From Polystyrenella longa (GTDB lineage: Bacteria > Planctomycetota > Planctomycetia > Planctomycetales > Planctomycetaceae): DNA of 64,000 bases. Made by a program: the position numbers and the translations under genes. Each line of letters begins with the position of its first letter. Positions within the stretch are counted from its first letter, which is position 1. Of this stretch, positions 49,060 through 58,678 are shown in pieces. The notes beneath the pieces were generated by a model, which did not search any database, was not told where the DNA came from, and worked only from the letters and a program-made list of their open reading frames with translations. The DNA lies in NCBI RefSeq assembly GCF_007750395.1, contig NZ_CP036281.1, forward strand, positions 5,727,001-5,791,000. Direction: 5' to 3'.

Positions 49060-49281
49060 ATGGACGCGGTCACGTCTAAGCTATTTGTCCGCACGACTTC
49101 ATTGCTTGTAATTGCTGCCATAGTCGCGTTCCCTATACAAACGCAGGGGCAGTCGCCCGAATCAATCGGCTACCGGACGATTGAGATTGAAGATGTTAAT
49201 GTTTTTTACCGAGAAGCAGGTCCTGCCGATGTTTTTTCGAGCAAAGTGATTAACTTTCTCAGTTACTCTGCGAAACGGTAA
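49060..49281 (+). pseudogene. Truncated secreted alpha/beta hydrolase (N-terminal fragment)
   Basis: A 73-residue open frame: signal peptide (LLVIAAIVAFPIQTQGQ), then IGYRTIEIEDVNVFYREAGP then ADV. This is the N-terminal beta-strand block of epoxide-hydrolase/haloalkane-dehalogenase-like proteins, where ...LLLHGFPSS normally follows. Instead it breaks into unrelated FSSKVINFLSYSAKR and stops; no catalytic residues remain. It is the remnant left by a deletion inside the operon. Confidence 0.65.
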
Positions 49282-49340
49282 TCGCGAGACCGCACTCCAA
49301 TACACTATAGCGAAGGATTATACCCACCGAGGTACAAGTC

Positions 49341-49985
49341 ATGAATCTACTATCTGTCAACGCATCGCCACGTTCTGATCGATCGCTGAGTCGCCGACTT
49401 TCAAAGGTCTTTTGGGATGAGTGGTCCTCTGTGAGCCCTGATGACCTCATCGTCAGTCGTGATATAGGAAAAAATCCCCCGCCACACCTGACAGAGGAAT
49501 GGATTGGGGCCGCCTTCACTGCACCCGAGTCGCGTAGTGCAGAACAAAACGAAGTGCTTCAGATTTCAAATGAAATGATTGAGGAAGTTTTGCAAGCGGG
49601 CATCATTGTCGTCGCATCGCCCATGTACAACTACGGCATGCCTTCACATCTAAAGGCGTGGATTGACCAAGTGATCCGAATCAATCGCACGTTTACTTTC
49701 GATCTTGCTCGAGGCGAGCAGCCCATCGAACCGGTGCAGTCAGGGAAAACGCTGGTAATACTTATGTCCAGTGGGGAGGGGTATTTCTCAAAGGGGGATT
49801 TGAACGCCCATCGAAATCATCTCGATACGCATCTTCAAGAGGCGTTACGGCTAGTTGGGGTGAGTACTGTGCACACTGTGCGGATTGAATTTCAGGAATT
49901 TGGCGACGACCGTCATCAAAAGTCCGTCGAAGCCGCCCATCAGAAAACGCGTCAACTAGCAAGACAGATCGCAAACACACTATAA
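49341..49985 (+). CDS. azoR: FMN-dependent NAD(P)H azoreductase/quinone reductase (AzoR family)
   Basis: A 214-residue flavodoxin-fold oxidoreductase. Evidence: N-terminal phosphate loop VNASPRSDRSLSRRLS, the flavin-binding SPMYNYGMPSHLKAWIDQVI, then RINRTFTF, and LVILMSSGEGYF. The family (AcpD/AzoR, usual length about 200) transfers two electrons from NAD(P)H via FMN to quinones, azo dyes or other electrophiles in the cytoplasm. The ATG at 49341 has GAGG 8-11 bases upstream. It is the last gene of the sigma-54 operon as judged by orientation, although the 372-base gap after DUF1348 (with the broken hydrolase) leaves room for a separate promoter. Confidence 0.9.
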   Translation: MNLLSVNASPRSDRSLSRRLSKVFWDEWSSVSPDDLIVSRDIGKNPPPHLTEEWIGAAFTAPESRSAEQNEVLQISNEMIEEVLQAGIIVVASPMYNYGMPSHLKAWIDQVIRINRTFTFDLARGEQPIEPVQSGKTLVILMSSGEGYFSKGDLNAHRNHLDTHLQEALRLVGVSTVHTVRIEFQEFGDDRHQKSVEAAHQKTRQLARQIANTL

Positions 49986-50222
49986 ACCTGACAGAGCATT
50001 CATCTTCAGCAAGTTCTTTTGGTGGTGAACACAAAAGTAGGCACCCATATCACCACTAGCTACTTTCAATCCAGAATCTACCGCTAACTTTTTCAGTCCC
50101 TATAACCTTTCGCTCGCATCTCGTGCGTGAGAATTGCTGTTTGTAACGAGTCAAGTAGGAATCAACGACGATGGCTCGTTCACGGCAGGTATCTAATCGG
50201 ACGTCGAAAATGTTTTTCACTC

Positions 50223-50270
50223 GTACCGTAAAAAACTCAGCTGAACTCAAAACACAGTAACACAAGGGGG
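50223..50270 (+). repeat. Short dispersed repeat (GTAAAAAACTCAGC type), copy 3
   Basis: GTACCGTAAAAAACTCAGCT and the following bases align with 42603-42650 with one gap and scattered changes, and share CGTAAAAAACTCAGC with 44479-44493. Confidence 0.45.
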
Positions 50271-50620
50271 CAGGGAGACTCCGACGGCGTGTACTCTCAG
50301 GTGAGTTGTCAGCAACGCACGCCGCCACATTCAGTGAAATCGTTTTATCCTTTCGTGGAGCCTATCGATTTACGATTCGCGAGTGGAACGGCTCAGAGAA
50401 TGGTTATACCCCCAAAGTAACCCGCCCTTTCACTTTGGCAACTCATTAGCTGGAATTTCTGATGCAGTCTTGGAATCTACTAAGACGCGCGTTACTTCGA
50501 TACATTGGAATCATCTTCACTCTTGATACGATTCTTCATCGGCACAGGAAACCGGTCACAAGAAAATAGTCTAAATTGATGCCAAGCTTGGTCGCCTCGG
50601 AAAGAGGATTAACACGCGAC

Positions 50621-50831
50621 GAATTGAATGTCCGATCCACTCAATCGTTAACCCTTCAGCCCACAACGCCTTAAAACCCCCACCGATTTTGAGATCAGTG
50701 TACCCCAGAATTCATAGGCCTGTGTATTTAAGGAGTTTGAAGGCATTCAAGAAAAGTCTGACAGGATCTCTGACATTGATGGATGTTGTCTCATTCATGA
50801 ACGGATAGAGACTTTGCAATCGTTTACAAAA
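50621..50831 (+). repeat. Dispersed intergenic repeat, copy 3, with LacI-type operator-like site
   Basis: Matches copy 2 over about 210 bp. The terminal site TGCAATCGTTTACA (50815-50828) again fits TGNAANCGNTTNCA, here with asymmetric free positions. It is located downstream of the 2,444-aa surface-protein gene. Confidence 0.7.
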
Positions 50832-51066
50832 TTTTGCCTCGCTTTGGTTACAGCTTGGCCAGATCAAAAACCTGGCCGACCCGTCGATGCAGAAGACCGA
50901 TTCATTCCAGACTGAGAATTGGTTTCTTACTCCCCAAAAGAAACCAATTACGCTAGAAATCTTGCATTTTCGATGAAGAGAGGGCATTCGTGATTCTAAA
51001 CTAGTCGTCGGAAACATGCTGAACCATCCATCAAGCAGACCTCCTACCTCTCCAGGAGTGTACAGA

Positions 51067-54000
51067 TCAAATCAACAAGTCATCCGATTCTTCATCCCAG
51101 TTGGCAAACACAGGATCGGCCAGGGGTGAGGCGACCGGGATGAAGCGGGGACCGGTTTCTTCGACGGTGAAGTTATCGAACCAGCTGAAGGCATTCGCCG
51201 CGGCGACGCCCACTGCTCCCTTTGCAATCGGCGAACCGAAACTATGAGCGAATATCTCTTCACCATCGACGTTAAAGATGAAGTAGCCGTTTTCGAGATG
51301 GAGTTCCAAGTGGTAGAACTGATTGAAGTTGATCTTGCGACCGGAGCCGTCCCAGTCGAGGGTATCAAATCGGTTGTTCCAGTTTCCCTGGAAATGACCG
51401 AGCACCCATTCGTTCTGACCTGTATAGAAACCGACGTACTTGAAGTCATTTTCATTCTTGTAATCAAAGATCACAAACGCATCGTGCCAACCATTGGTGA
51501 CCTGGTTGGAACGGACATCGACCGAGACTTTAATCGCTTCCGCATCAGTGCTGTCAATGGGCACAAACGCCAGGCCGGTACGGCCTGATCCCGCCGTGTT
51601 CACGCGGAGAACTTTTTCAGCACCAAAGTTGGCGATGCCCCAGGCACCGGGCAAGTTGTAATAAAAGTCCTGCGCTGCTCCGTCGTTGAAGTCGTCACTG
51701 TAAGGGAGCGGTAACTCTTTTCCCTGTGGGACATCCAGATCGATATGCAAATTATCGAACCGGGTTACTGCGTTCTGGGCGGCCACGCCGACGGTGCCGT
51801 TAGTGATCCCGCTGGCGAAGGTCGCGGATAAGGTCGGAATTCCATCCACACGCAATTCAACGTCGTTACCATCGACCGTCACATGCAGCGTGTACGCTTT
51901 GCTGGCATAGATCTGATTTCCCACATCGTCCAGATCGACCTGAGCGAGTCGGTTCGTCCAATTGCCCTGGTAGTGACCGATCACCCATTGATTCACGCCG
52001 GTGAACATTCCCGCGTATTTGAAATCGGTCGGGGACTGGTAATCGAAGATCAGGAACCCATCCAGCCAGCGATTGGTCCCACCGATCGTGGTCACCACGG
52101 CGGACATCTCGTAGCTGTCTGGCATCAGGTAGGGAGTATTCAAGGTCCCTATCCCGAGTCCCTGGTTGCCGGAGGCATCAATCTGCAGGTACTCGTTACC
52201 AACGGGTCCCGTTACTGACCAGAGATTGGGCAAGTGGAAGGCCAACTGATTGGCGACACCATCGTTGAAGTCTTCCTGATACGGAATATTCATCGGGGCT
52301 CCGGCAGCTACATTTTCACCGACTTCAAAGTCATCGAACCAGGTGAAGGCTCTTTCGGCGGCCATACCGACAGCACCGGTGTTGACCTCTTCGCTGAAGG
52401 TGGCAGAGGTGACGACTTCCCCGTCGGCAGAAAGCCAAACCGTTGCGCCATCGATTCGGACATGGACGGTATAGAACTCGTTCGAATTGATGGTGCGACC
52501 GGAGTCATCCCAGTCGACTTCGGCCAGCCGGTTGTTGAAGTCGCCCTGATAGTGGCCGATGATCCATTGATTCTGGCCAGTGAACATGCCCGCGTATTTG
52601 AAGTCGGAGGGGGACTTGTAGTCGAAGATCAGGAACCCGTTCTGCCAGCCTGAACCTGCCTGAATGGAATTGATCCGGGCCGACATTTCGAATGTACTCG
52701 GAGCATCTGCGGGCAGCGGGACATAGTTGATGCCCAGGTTCGTGTTTCCTGAGTTATTGATGCGGAAGACTTTGCCCCCGTCTCCATTGATGACGGCCCA
52801 GTTATTGAGCAGCGGATAATAGCACCCGTCCGCCGTGCCGTCTTCGAAGTTTTCCTGGAAGGGAAGCGATGCTGGAGTTCCGGTGGCAACGGACTCGGCG
52901 ATTTCGAAGTTGTCAAACCGGGTCACAGCGTGATAGCTGGCGACGCCCGCTTTACCGTCGCCAATGCCGCCCGCAAAGGTGGCGGACGTGACGAAGAGTC
53001 CGTCGACCAGCAAGCGAGCCTGATCCCCGTCCACGCGCACATGCAGGGTGTAAGCTTTGTTAACTGAAATCTGCTGCCCGCTGTCGTCCCAATCAACGAC
53101 CGATAGTTTATTGCCCCAGGAGCCCTGGTAATGCCCGATGACCCATTGGTTTTGCCCTTTGAACTGACCGGCGTATTTGAAGTCGTTCTCGTTCTGATAA
53201 TCGAAGATCAGGAACCCGTCGAGCCAGCGGTTAGGGCCGCCGATCGAAGTGATGGTGGCGGACATCTCGAAGGTTTCGGGGAGGGGCGTCTCGGTCGCGA
53301 CCAGTGCCGTGCTGAGACCGGTTAGACCGCTGTTGTCGGTCTGCAGATATTTGTTGCCATTTTCTTCGATGATGGAGAAGTTCTGCGGCGTCTTGAGATA
53401 GAGACCACCCCAGTGCACTTCTTCGAAGTCATTGGAGTAAGGGAGGGTGATGTTCTGATTCAGCCAGACCTGGCTTTGATCATTATAATTCGCCGCAATG
53501 GCGTCCAAGTCACCATCACCATCAAGGTCACCCAACTGGACAAAAACGCTGCTATTCTTTCCAAGACGTTGACCACTATCCGTGAAATAACCCGATCCAT
53601 CGTTCAGCCATATCGAATTACTGCTGTCAACCGCACTGCCTATATAGATATCGAGGTCACCGTCCTTGTCGAAATCACCGAATTGAGCAGACGAGCTCTC
53701 ATCAATTTCATCGTGCAGTGTCTGACCCAGCGTAAAACTTCCTGTTCCGTCATTGAGCAATAGTTTTGTAGATAAATAACCATGAGGGACGACGGCATCT
53801 AGATCGCCGTCACCATCCACATCTCCGAAATCAACTTGTCCCGTGTATTCGCCGATTAAGTTGATGATTTGATGTTCTGAAAACTGACCGGTTCCATCAT
53901 TCAAGTAGACTCGATCATCGTCGCCCCACGTGTGCTTACCCGAAAACAAGTCCAAATCCCCGTCTCCATCGAGGTCGCCGGCTGCTAGGCCTCTATGATC

Positions 54001-57000
54001 GGCCCCCGGTGTCAGACCGATATTCTGAGCACTTTCTGTAAAGTGTCCATTGCCATCATTCAGTATCAGTCGATTCGCGCTGACTCCCTCGTAAACCGAT
54101 ACTATTGCATCGAGAGCACCGTCACCATTAAAGTCTCCTAGTACAACCCAACGACTTTGATAATCTCCAATTGACTGTCCACTATTGGTGAACGTACCAG
54201 TTCCATCATTGATCCATACTTCGTCTGGATCTGTTGAAGTTCTAGTAAGATATATATCTAGATCACCATCTCCGTCGAGATCACCTAATGCTGCACTGTT
54301 GGCATGTGGAAGGATCTGCCCTGTATCCGTAAAGGCCGCTCCTCCATTGTTAGTCCAGATTCTACTACCTGACACGTTCGCGAAAACGGCGTCAATGTCG
54401 CCATCCCCATCGATATCTCCAAGATTGACACTTGATGTATAATCACTGTCACCAAAGACAGACCCGGCGACGAAATACCCACTTCCCCCCTCCGCAGCCA
54501 GCACGATCACGTCGCTGTCGTGCGCGGTGTTATTCGTCCGATCGGTATCGAACAGTGGGGCAGTATTGATAGTGGCGACGTTGGTGATGTTCTCGCGGAC
54601 GTTCGGTTTCACCGTGCCGGTGATGGTGTAGGTGATCGTCGCACCGATGGGGAGGTTGACGAGTTCATCAATAGGCCCCGTACCGGCCAAGGTCGCCACA
54701 GTTCCACCCGTGACGACTGCGGTCCAGCTGATATTATCGAGAAACGCCGAAGGATCGTCCTTGATTCGGCTGTAGGGCGACTCGTTCGGGCCGTCGTTGG
54801 ACGCAACCACGGTATAGGAATGCGGCGCCCCCTGTTCGACAGCGACCACGGACGAGGATTTCGAAATGCCCAGGTCGGTTCTGATGGTCGGGTTGCCGAG
54901 CTTGCGAATGAAAGCGTCAGCACCTTTGCCGGTAAGTTCAAAAACATCTTTTCCGGGGGCAAAGTCGACAATGCCTTCAAATCTGCCAACTTGATAAATG
55001 TTGCCAGCGTAATCGAGCGCAATACCTTCACCCGTTGTGGGATGGTTGGTGGCCCACTGGAGTTCACCAGCGGTGTTATATTTCGCGAGGTAGGCTCCAC
55101 CCTCGTTGAGTATAAAGCTCTCTGCTCCCGGATCAAAATCGGCAGGGCCATTTGTGAAACCAGTCACATAGACTTCCCCTGCATTGCTGATCGCAAGTGC
55201 TGAGGCGCGATCACTATTGCTTGAACCGATGCCAACAGCCCATTCAAAGTTCCCGTTCGTATCAAGTTTCTGAACGAACGCATCTCGCTGGCCCTCACTG
55301 ACGAGGTTGGACTCACCTGGACCAGGATCAAAATCAGTCGTACCACTGAAACGCCCCGCCGTATAAATATTTCCCGCGTCATCAAGTTGAATGTCCCAAG
55401 GCACTTGAGTGAAGCTATTATCCGACGAGACCATTGTCTTCGCCCAAATGAAATCCCCGTTTGCGTCGAGTTTCACGATGTACAAATCGAAACCACCACC
55501 AGGACTGGAGATTTCGAAGATACCTGTTCCAGGATCGGCATCCAATGTACCGTTAAATAGGCCGGCAGCGTACACGTTTCCTAATACATCAACCGTGACT
55601 TCGTTTAGTTCACTAGCCCAGCCTCCGGGGTTCTCACTTTGGGTGAAATCACGCGCCCAGATCAGGTTCCCCTGGGTATCGAATTTGGAAATGTATGAAT
55701 TGACTTCGACTGCAGTCCTTAAATCGGTACCTGCACCAGGATCCAGATCCACGGTTCCCTCAAACGCACCCGAGAGATACGAATGTCCGTTATTATCGAC
55801 ATACAGGCCATCACCGAAATCAGAGAACTCGCCTCCAAAAGTCTGAACCCAGATAAGATTTCCGTTTTCGTCCATTTTCATAAGAAAGACATCAGAGCTT
55901 CCGTTACTGGTACGGTTATCGGCTCCCACCCCGGGATCGAAATCGACTGTCCCATTGAAAGAACCTGAAAAAAAGAGGTTATTGTCTTCATCTACTCCAG
56001 AGTCTTCCAAGTAGATGTTGTCCGGAGCGCCAAAACTGCGTGCCCACAACAAGTTTCCGATGGTGTCGAATTTCGAAACGAAGAGATCTCTTCCTCCAGA
56101 AGATGGAAGCATAGTTACTCCGACTCCAGGATCAGCGTCGAAGGTTTCGCGATATTGTCCTGCGACATAGATGTTACCATAAACATCGATTTGGATTTGT
56201 TCGGCCTGTTCATAACCAATGCCACCAAACCCTAACCCCCAGTCCAATTCGGGTATAGCATCCAGAATATCGACCGTGGTGCTGGTGGTGTTCGTTCTGA
56301 GTAAAGAATCAGTGACACGGAGTTCGACGGTGTGGGTTATCGCTCCCAGGAAATTCGCTGTTTTGAAAATCGGGTTAATGCCAGTCTCGTCGCCGTTCAG
56401 CGCACTCGCGCCTGTTTCACCAAAGAGGCCGTCGCCGTCGAGGTCCCATTCGTAGGTGAGTGTCGCCGGATCTTCATCGGGATGAGTCGTAGCGGAACCG
56501 TCCAGCACGGTGTTCTCATCAATGTTAATGCGATACGGCCCACCCGCGTCCGCTATGATGGGACTGCGGGGAACCAGCTTGCGAACGAAAATATCCGTCG
56601 AACCTTTGCTGGTCAATTGGTAGACGTCCGGGCCGGGCGCAAAGTCAATCGTTTCAAGAAAACGACCGGCCGTATAGATATTCCCATCTGAATCAACATC
56701 CAAGCCTTCATGGAGTGCCCTAAGATTATTCGCCCAGAGGAGCACGCCATCATTCGTATATTTTGCCAGAAAAGCGTCTCCCTGGTCCATCGTATAGACG
56801 CCCGGGCCGGGGTCGAAATCAGGAGATTCTGAAACGATTCCTACCACAAAAATATCGTCTGCGGAATCAATAAATAAATTGTAGGCATCGTTTGGATAGA
56901 GGCTTCCCGCAGCGACGATCCAGTCTAAATTGCCGTTCACATCGAGTTTCTGCAGGAACGCGTCCCGATACCTAATACTTTCCAAGGAGTAGGTATCGGG

Positions 57001-58401
57001 GCCGGGATCGAAGTCAACCGTTCCGGCGAAGCCGCCAGCAATGAACAGGTTCCCGGTAGAATCGGCTTTAATATCCCAGGGATATTGAATGCTTCCGCCA
57101 CCTTCCAGCGTGACCATCGATTTGGCCCAGATCAACTCGCCGGAGCTGTCCAACTTTAAAACAAACATATCCGAATTCGTAAATGAACTCGTCAGCTCAA
57201 AGACGCCGGGACCCGGGTCGAAATCGATTGTCCCTTTGAAATTACCTGCCAGATACACGCCACCTGAATCGTCTTGGAAAACGTCATATGCATAGGCTTT
57301 TGCGTTGCCGTCGTTTACGCCGTGAGTAAAATATTCGGTCCACAGAAAATCTCCGTCTGTATCAAAAGCCGAAACGAATACCGAAGCATAATCATCAACC
57401 GTAACCGAATAAGTACCCGGACCAGGATCAAAATCTATGGTCCCCTGAAAACTTCCAGAAACTAAGAACGAGCCATCGTCGTTGACGTGCAAGCCAATCC
57501 CATAGTCCTCATTGCTGCCACCGAAGCTTTTGGACCAGACGAGATCGCCATTGCCGTTCAGCTTAAATACGAAAACATCCTGCTCGCCATTACTTGTCAA
57601 CTCAGCGACACTACTGCCAGGATCGAAATCAATCGTCCCGGAAAATGTCCCAGAGACATAGACGTTCCCGAGTTGATCGAGTTCGAGATGTTCTGCATAA
57701 ACCTGATCTTCGTCACTGACGCTATTGGCCCAGAGGAAGTTACCGGCGTTGTCCAGTTTGATGACATATAAATCGTAGTCAGAAGTCGTATCGCCGGAAT
57801 AAGTCAGCAAAGTTTCACCGGAGCCCGGATCCGCATCGAAATCGGCATTGTAATATCCCAGTAAGAAGACATTGCCGTTTTGATCAACCTTGACCTCTTC
57901 GATATGATCCTGGGCGTTTCCACCCATCGCGACTGCCCATTCAATTTCTGGAACGTCATTGATCACCGAAATCGTCGCGGTAGCGGTATCCACGTTTAGT
58001 TGGGAATCAATGACGCGGAGCGAGACAGTACGGCTATCGAGACTATTTAAATTATCAGTAGTAAAAACTGGGTGAATATCAGCCTCGTCGCCGTTTAATG
58101 CATTCGAACCAGTCTCACCGAAGATACCATCTTCGTCCAAATCCCATTCGTAAGTGAGCCGAGAGGGTTTTTCATCAGGATGAGTGGTTAGAGATGCATC
58201 TAGCACCGTGTTCTCACCCAATTGAACACGATACGGACCACCGGCGTCGGCCACTGGTGCTGCCAGCAGCGTCCGGTCCTCAAGAGCGTCGAACCGATAC
58301 CACTCTGATCGATCTAAAACTCGTGATCGATAGGCGTCACGCTTACGGGAATGACGTTTGTTAGCGCGCAGTTGGGAAGTCAGCCAAGTCGTAAAAGGCA
58401 T
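51067..58401 (-). CDS. LEPR-XLL surface protein with PKD, beta-propeller, DUF11, VCBS and ConA-like repeats
   Basis: A 2,444-residue protein with a basic N-terminus and FDALEDRTLLA at 37-47 (LEPR-XLL type). Domain order by position: PKD-like (about 47-147, AGGPY...YEWDLDEDG), SBBP-type propeller (150-614, DxxGNVYVSGTFSGTIDFDPG repeats), second PKD and second propeller (620-1170), DUF11 (about 1175-1300, DLGISKSSS...YTVVASNDGPNES), VCBS/FG-GAP repeats (1307-1650, GDxDGDGDLDxxxx calcium-binding motifs) and four concanavalin-A-like modules (about 1655-2420, FEMSATI...WLDGFLIFDYQNENDFKYAG then VIGHYQG). The PKD-propeller block is an internal duplication. Its role is probably structural or adhesive at the cell surface; no catalytic motif is seen. 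The start ATG at 58401 lacks a strong ribosome-binding site. Confidence 0.9.
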   Translation of the reverse strand: MPFTTWLTSQLRANKRHSRKRDAYRSRVLDRSEWYRFDALEDRTLLAAPVADAGGPYRVQLGENTVLDASLTTHPDEKPSRLTYEWDLDEDGIFGETGSNALNGDEADIHPVFTTDNLNSLDSRTVSLRVIDSQLNVDTATATISVINDVPEIEWAVAMGGNAQDHIEEVKVDQNGNVFLLGYYNADFDADPGSGETLLTYSGDTTSDYDLYVIKLDNAGNFLWANSVSDEDQVYAEHLELDQLGNVYVSGTFSGTIDFDPGSSVAELTSNGEQDVFVFKLNGNGDLVWSKSFGGSNEDYGIGLHVNDDGSFLVSGSFQGTIDFDPGPGTYSVTVDDYASVFVSAFDTDGDFLWTEYFTHGVNDGNAKAYAYDVFQDDSGGVYLAGNFKGTIDFDPGPGVFELTSSFTNSDMFVLKLDSSGELIWAKSMVTLEGGGSIQYPWDIKADSTGNLFIAGGFAGTVDFDPGPDTYSLESIRYRDAFLQKLDVNGNLDWIVAAGSLYPNDAYNLFIDSADDIFVVGIVSESPDFDPGPGVYTMDQGDAFLAKYTNDGVLLWANNLRALHEGLDVDSDGNIYTAGRFLETIDFAPGPDVYQLTSKGSTDIFVRKLVPRSPIIADAGGPYRINIDENTVLDGSATTHPDEDPATLTYEWDLDGDGLFGETGASALNGDETGINPIFKTANFLGAITHTVELRVTDSLLRTNTTSTTVDILDAIPELDWGLGFGGIGYEQAEQIQIDVYGNIYVAGQYRETFDADPGVGVTMLPSSGGRDLFVSKFDTIGNLLWARSFGAPDNIYLEDSGVDEDNNLFFSGSFNGTVDFDPGVGADNRTSNGSSDVFLMKMDENGNLIWVQTFGGEFSDFGDGLYVDNNGHSYLSGAFEGTVDLDPGAGTDLRTAVEVNSYISKFDTQGNLIWARDFTQSENPGGWASELNEVTVDVLGNVYAAGLFNGTLDADPGTGIFEISSPGGGFDLYIVKLDANGDFIWAKTMVSSDNSFTQVPWDIQLDDAGNIYTAGRFSGTTDFDPGPGESNLVSEGQRDAFVQKLDTNGNFEWAVGIGSSNSDRASALAISNAGEVYVTGFTNGPADFDPGAESFILNEGGAYLAKYNTAGELQWATNHPTTGEGIALDYAGNIYQVGRFEGIVDFAPGKDVFELTGKGADAFIRKLGNPTIRTDLGISKSSSVVAVEQGAPHSYTVVASNDGPNESPYSRIKDDPSAFLDNISWTAVVTGGTVATLAGTGPIDELVNLPIGATITYTITGTVKPNVRENITNVATINTAPLFDTDRTNNTAHDSDVIVLAAEGGSGYFVAGSVFGDSDYTSSVNLGDIDGDGDIDAVFANVSGSRIWTNNGGAAFTDTGQILPHANSAALGDLDGDGDLDIYLTRTSTDPDEVWINDGTGTFTNSGQSIGDYQSRWVVLGDFNGDGALDAIVSVYEGVSANRLILNDGNGHFTESAQNIGLTPGADHRGLAAGDLDGDGDLDLFSGKHTWGDDDRVYLNDGTGQFSEHQIINLIGEYTGQVDFGDVDGDGDLDAVVPHGYLSTKLLLNDGTGSFTLGQTLHDEIDESSSAQFGDFDKDGDLDIYIGSAVDSSNSIWLNDGSGYFTDSGQRLGKNSSVFVQLGDLDGDGDLDAIAANYNDQSQVWLNQNITLPYSNDFEEVHWGGLYLKTPQNFSIIEENGNKYLQTDNSGLTGLSTALVATETPLPETFEMSATITSIGGPNRWLDGFLIFDYQNENDFKYAGQFKGQNQWVIGHYQGSWGNKLSVVDWDDSGQQISVNKAYTLHVRVDGDQARLLVDGLFVTSATFAGGIGDGKAGVASYHAVTRFDNFEIAESVATGTPASLPFQENFEDGTADGCYYPLLNNWAVINGDGGKVFRINNSGNTNLGINYVPLPADAPSTFEMSARINSIQAGSGWQNGFLIFDYKSPSDFKYAGMFTGQNQWIIGHYQGDFNNRLAEVDWDDSGRTINSNEFYTVHVRIDGATVWLSADGEVVTSATFSEEVNTGAVGMAAERAFTWFDDFEVGENVAAGAPMNIPYQEDFNDGVANQLAFHLPNLWSVTGPVGNEYLQIDASGNQGLGIGTLNTPYLMPDSYEMSAVVTTIGGTNRWLDGFLIFDYQSPTDFKYAGMFTGVNQWVIGHYQGNWTNRLAQVDLDDVGNQIYASKAYTLHVTVDGNDVELRVDGIPTLSATFASGITNGTVGVAAQNAVTRFDNLHIDLDVPQGKELPLPYSDDFNDGAAQDFYYNLPGAWGIANFGAEKVLRVNTAGSGRTGLAFVPIDSTDAEAIKVSVDVRSNQVTNGWHDAFVIFDYKNENDFKYVGFYTGQNEWVLGHFQGNWNNRFDTLDWDGSGRKINFNQFYHLELHLENGYFIFNVDGEEIFAHSFGSPIAKGAVGVAAANAFSWFDNFTVEETGPRFIPVASPLADPVFANWDEESDDLLI

Positions 58402-58678
58402 GGTTGCGGAACTCGCAAAGATAGAGAGGGAAATACGGCTGCTTCAGCTTCGACATTCAGTACCGATGAACTGAAGGAGTAGTCTCAGAGAGGATAGTCA
58501 GGATTCAACGATTACAACGCATGTGTGGTACAAAGTCAACACGAAGGTGTTCGTGGTAACACGGCCGGAAGTAATTGCAGGGTTACTTAATTATTGCGTG
58601 TGGATTCTCGGGGAATGAAGACGAGGTCAGGTGAGCTTCCCCCAAAGTCCGCCCCCCCCCAAAAACACGAGAACACAT
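58402..58678. other. Spacer with C9-A5 homopolymer
   Basis: The 277-base region between two minus-strand genes contains the upstream region of the surface-protein gene and a run of nine C followed by five A (58652-58665). No hairpin terminator or gene is recognised. Confidence 0.4.

Larger units (their letters stand above)
49986..51066. other. Long spacer with two dispersed repeats
   Basis: A 1.1-kb convergent spacer without a supported gene. It holds a short-repeat copy (50223-50270) and dispersed-repeat copy 3 (50621-50831). Minus-strand open frames at 50056-50328 and 50712-51017 have no family resemblance and overlap the repeats. Confidence 0.5.

Noticed and set aside
50712-51017. 101-codon minus-strand ORF in the spacer after the azoreductase
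   Set aside because: It overlaps the dispersed repeat, whose other copies do not keep the frame open, so it is unlikely to be coding.
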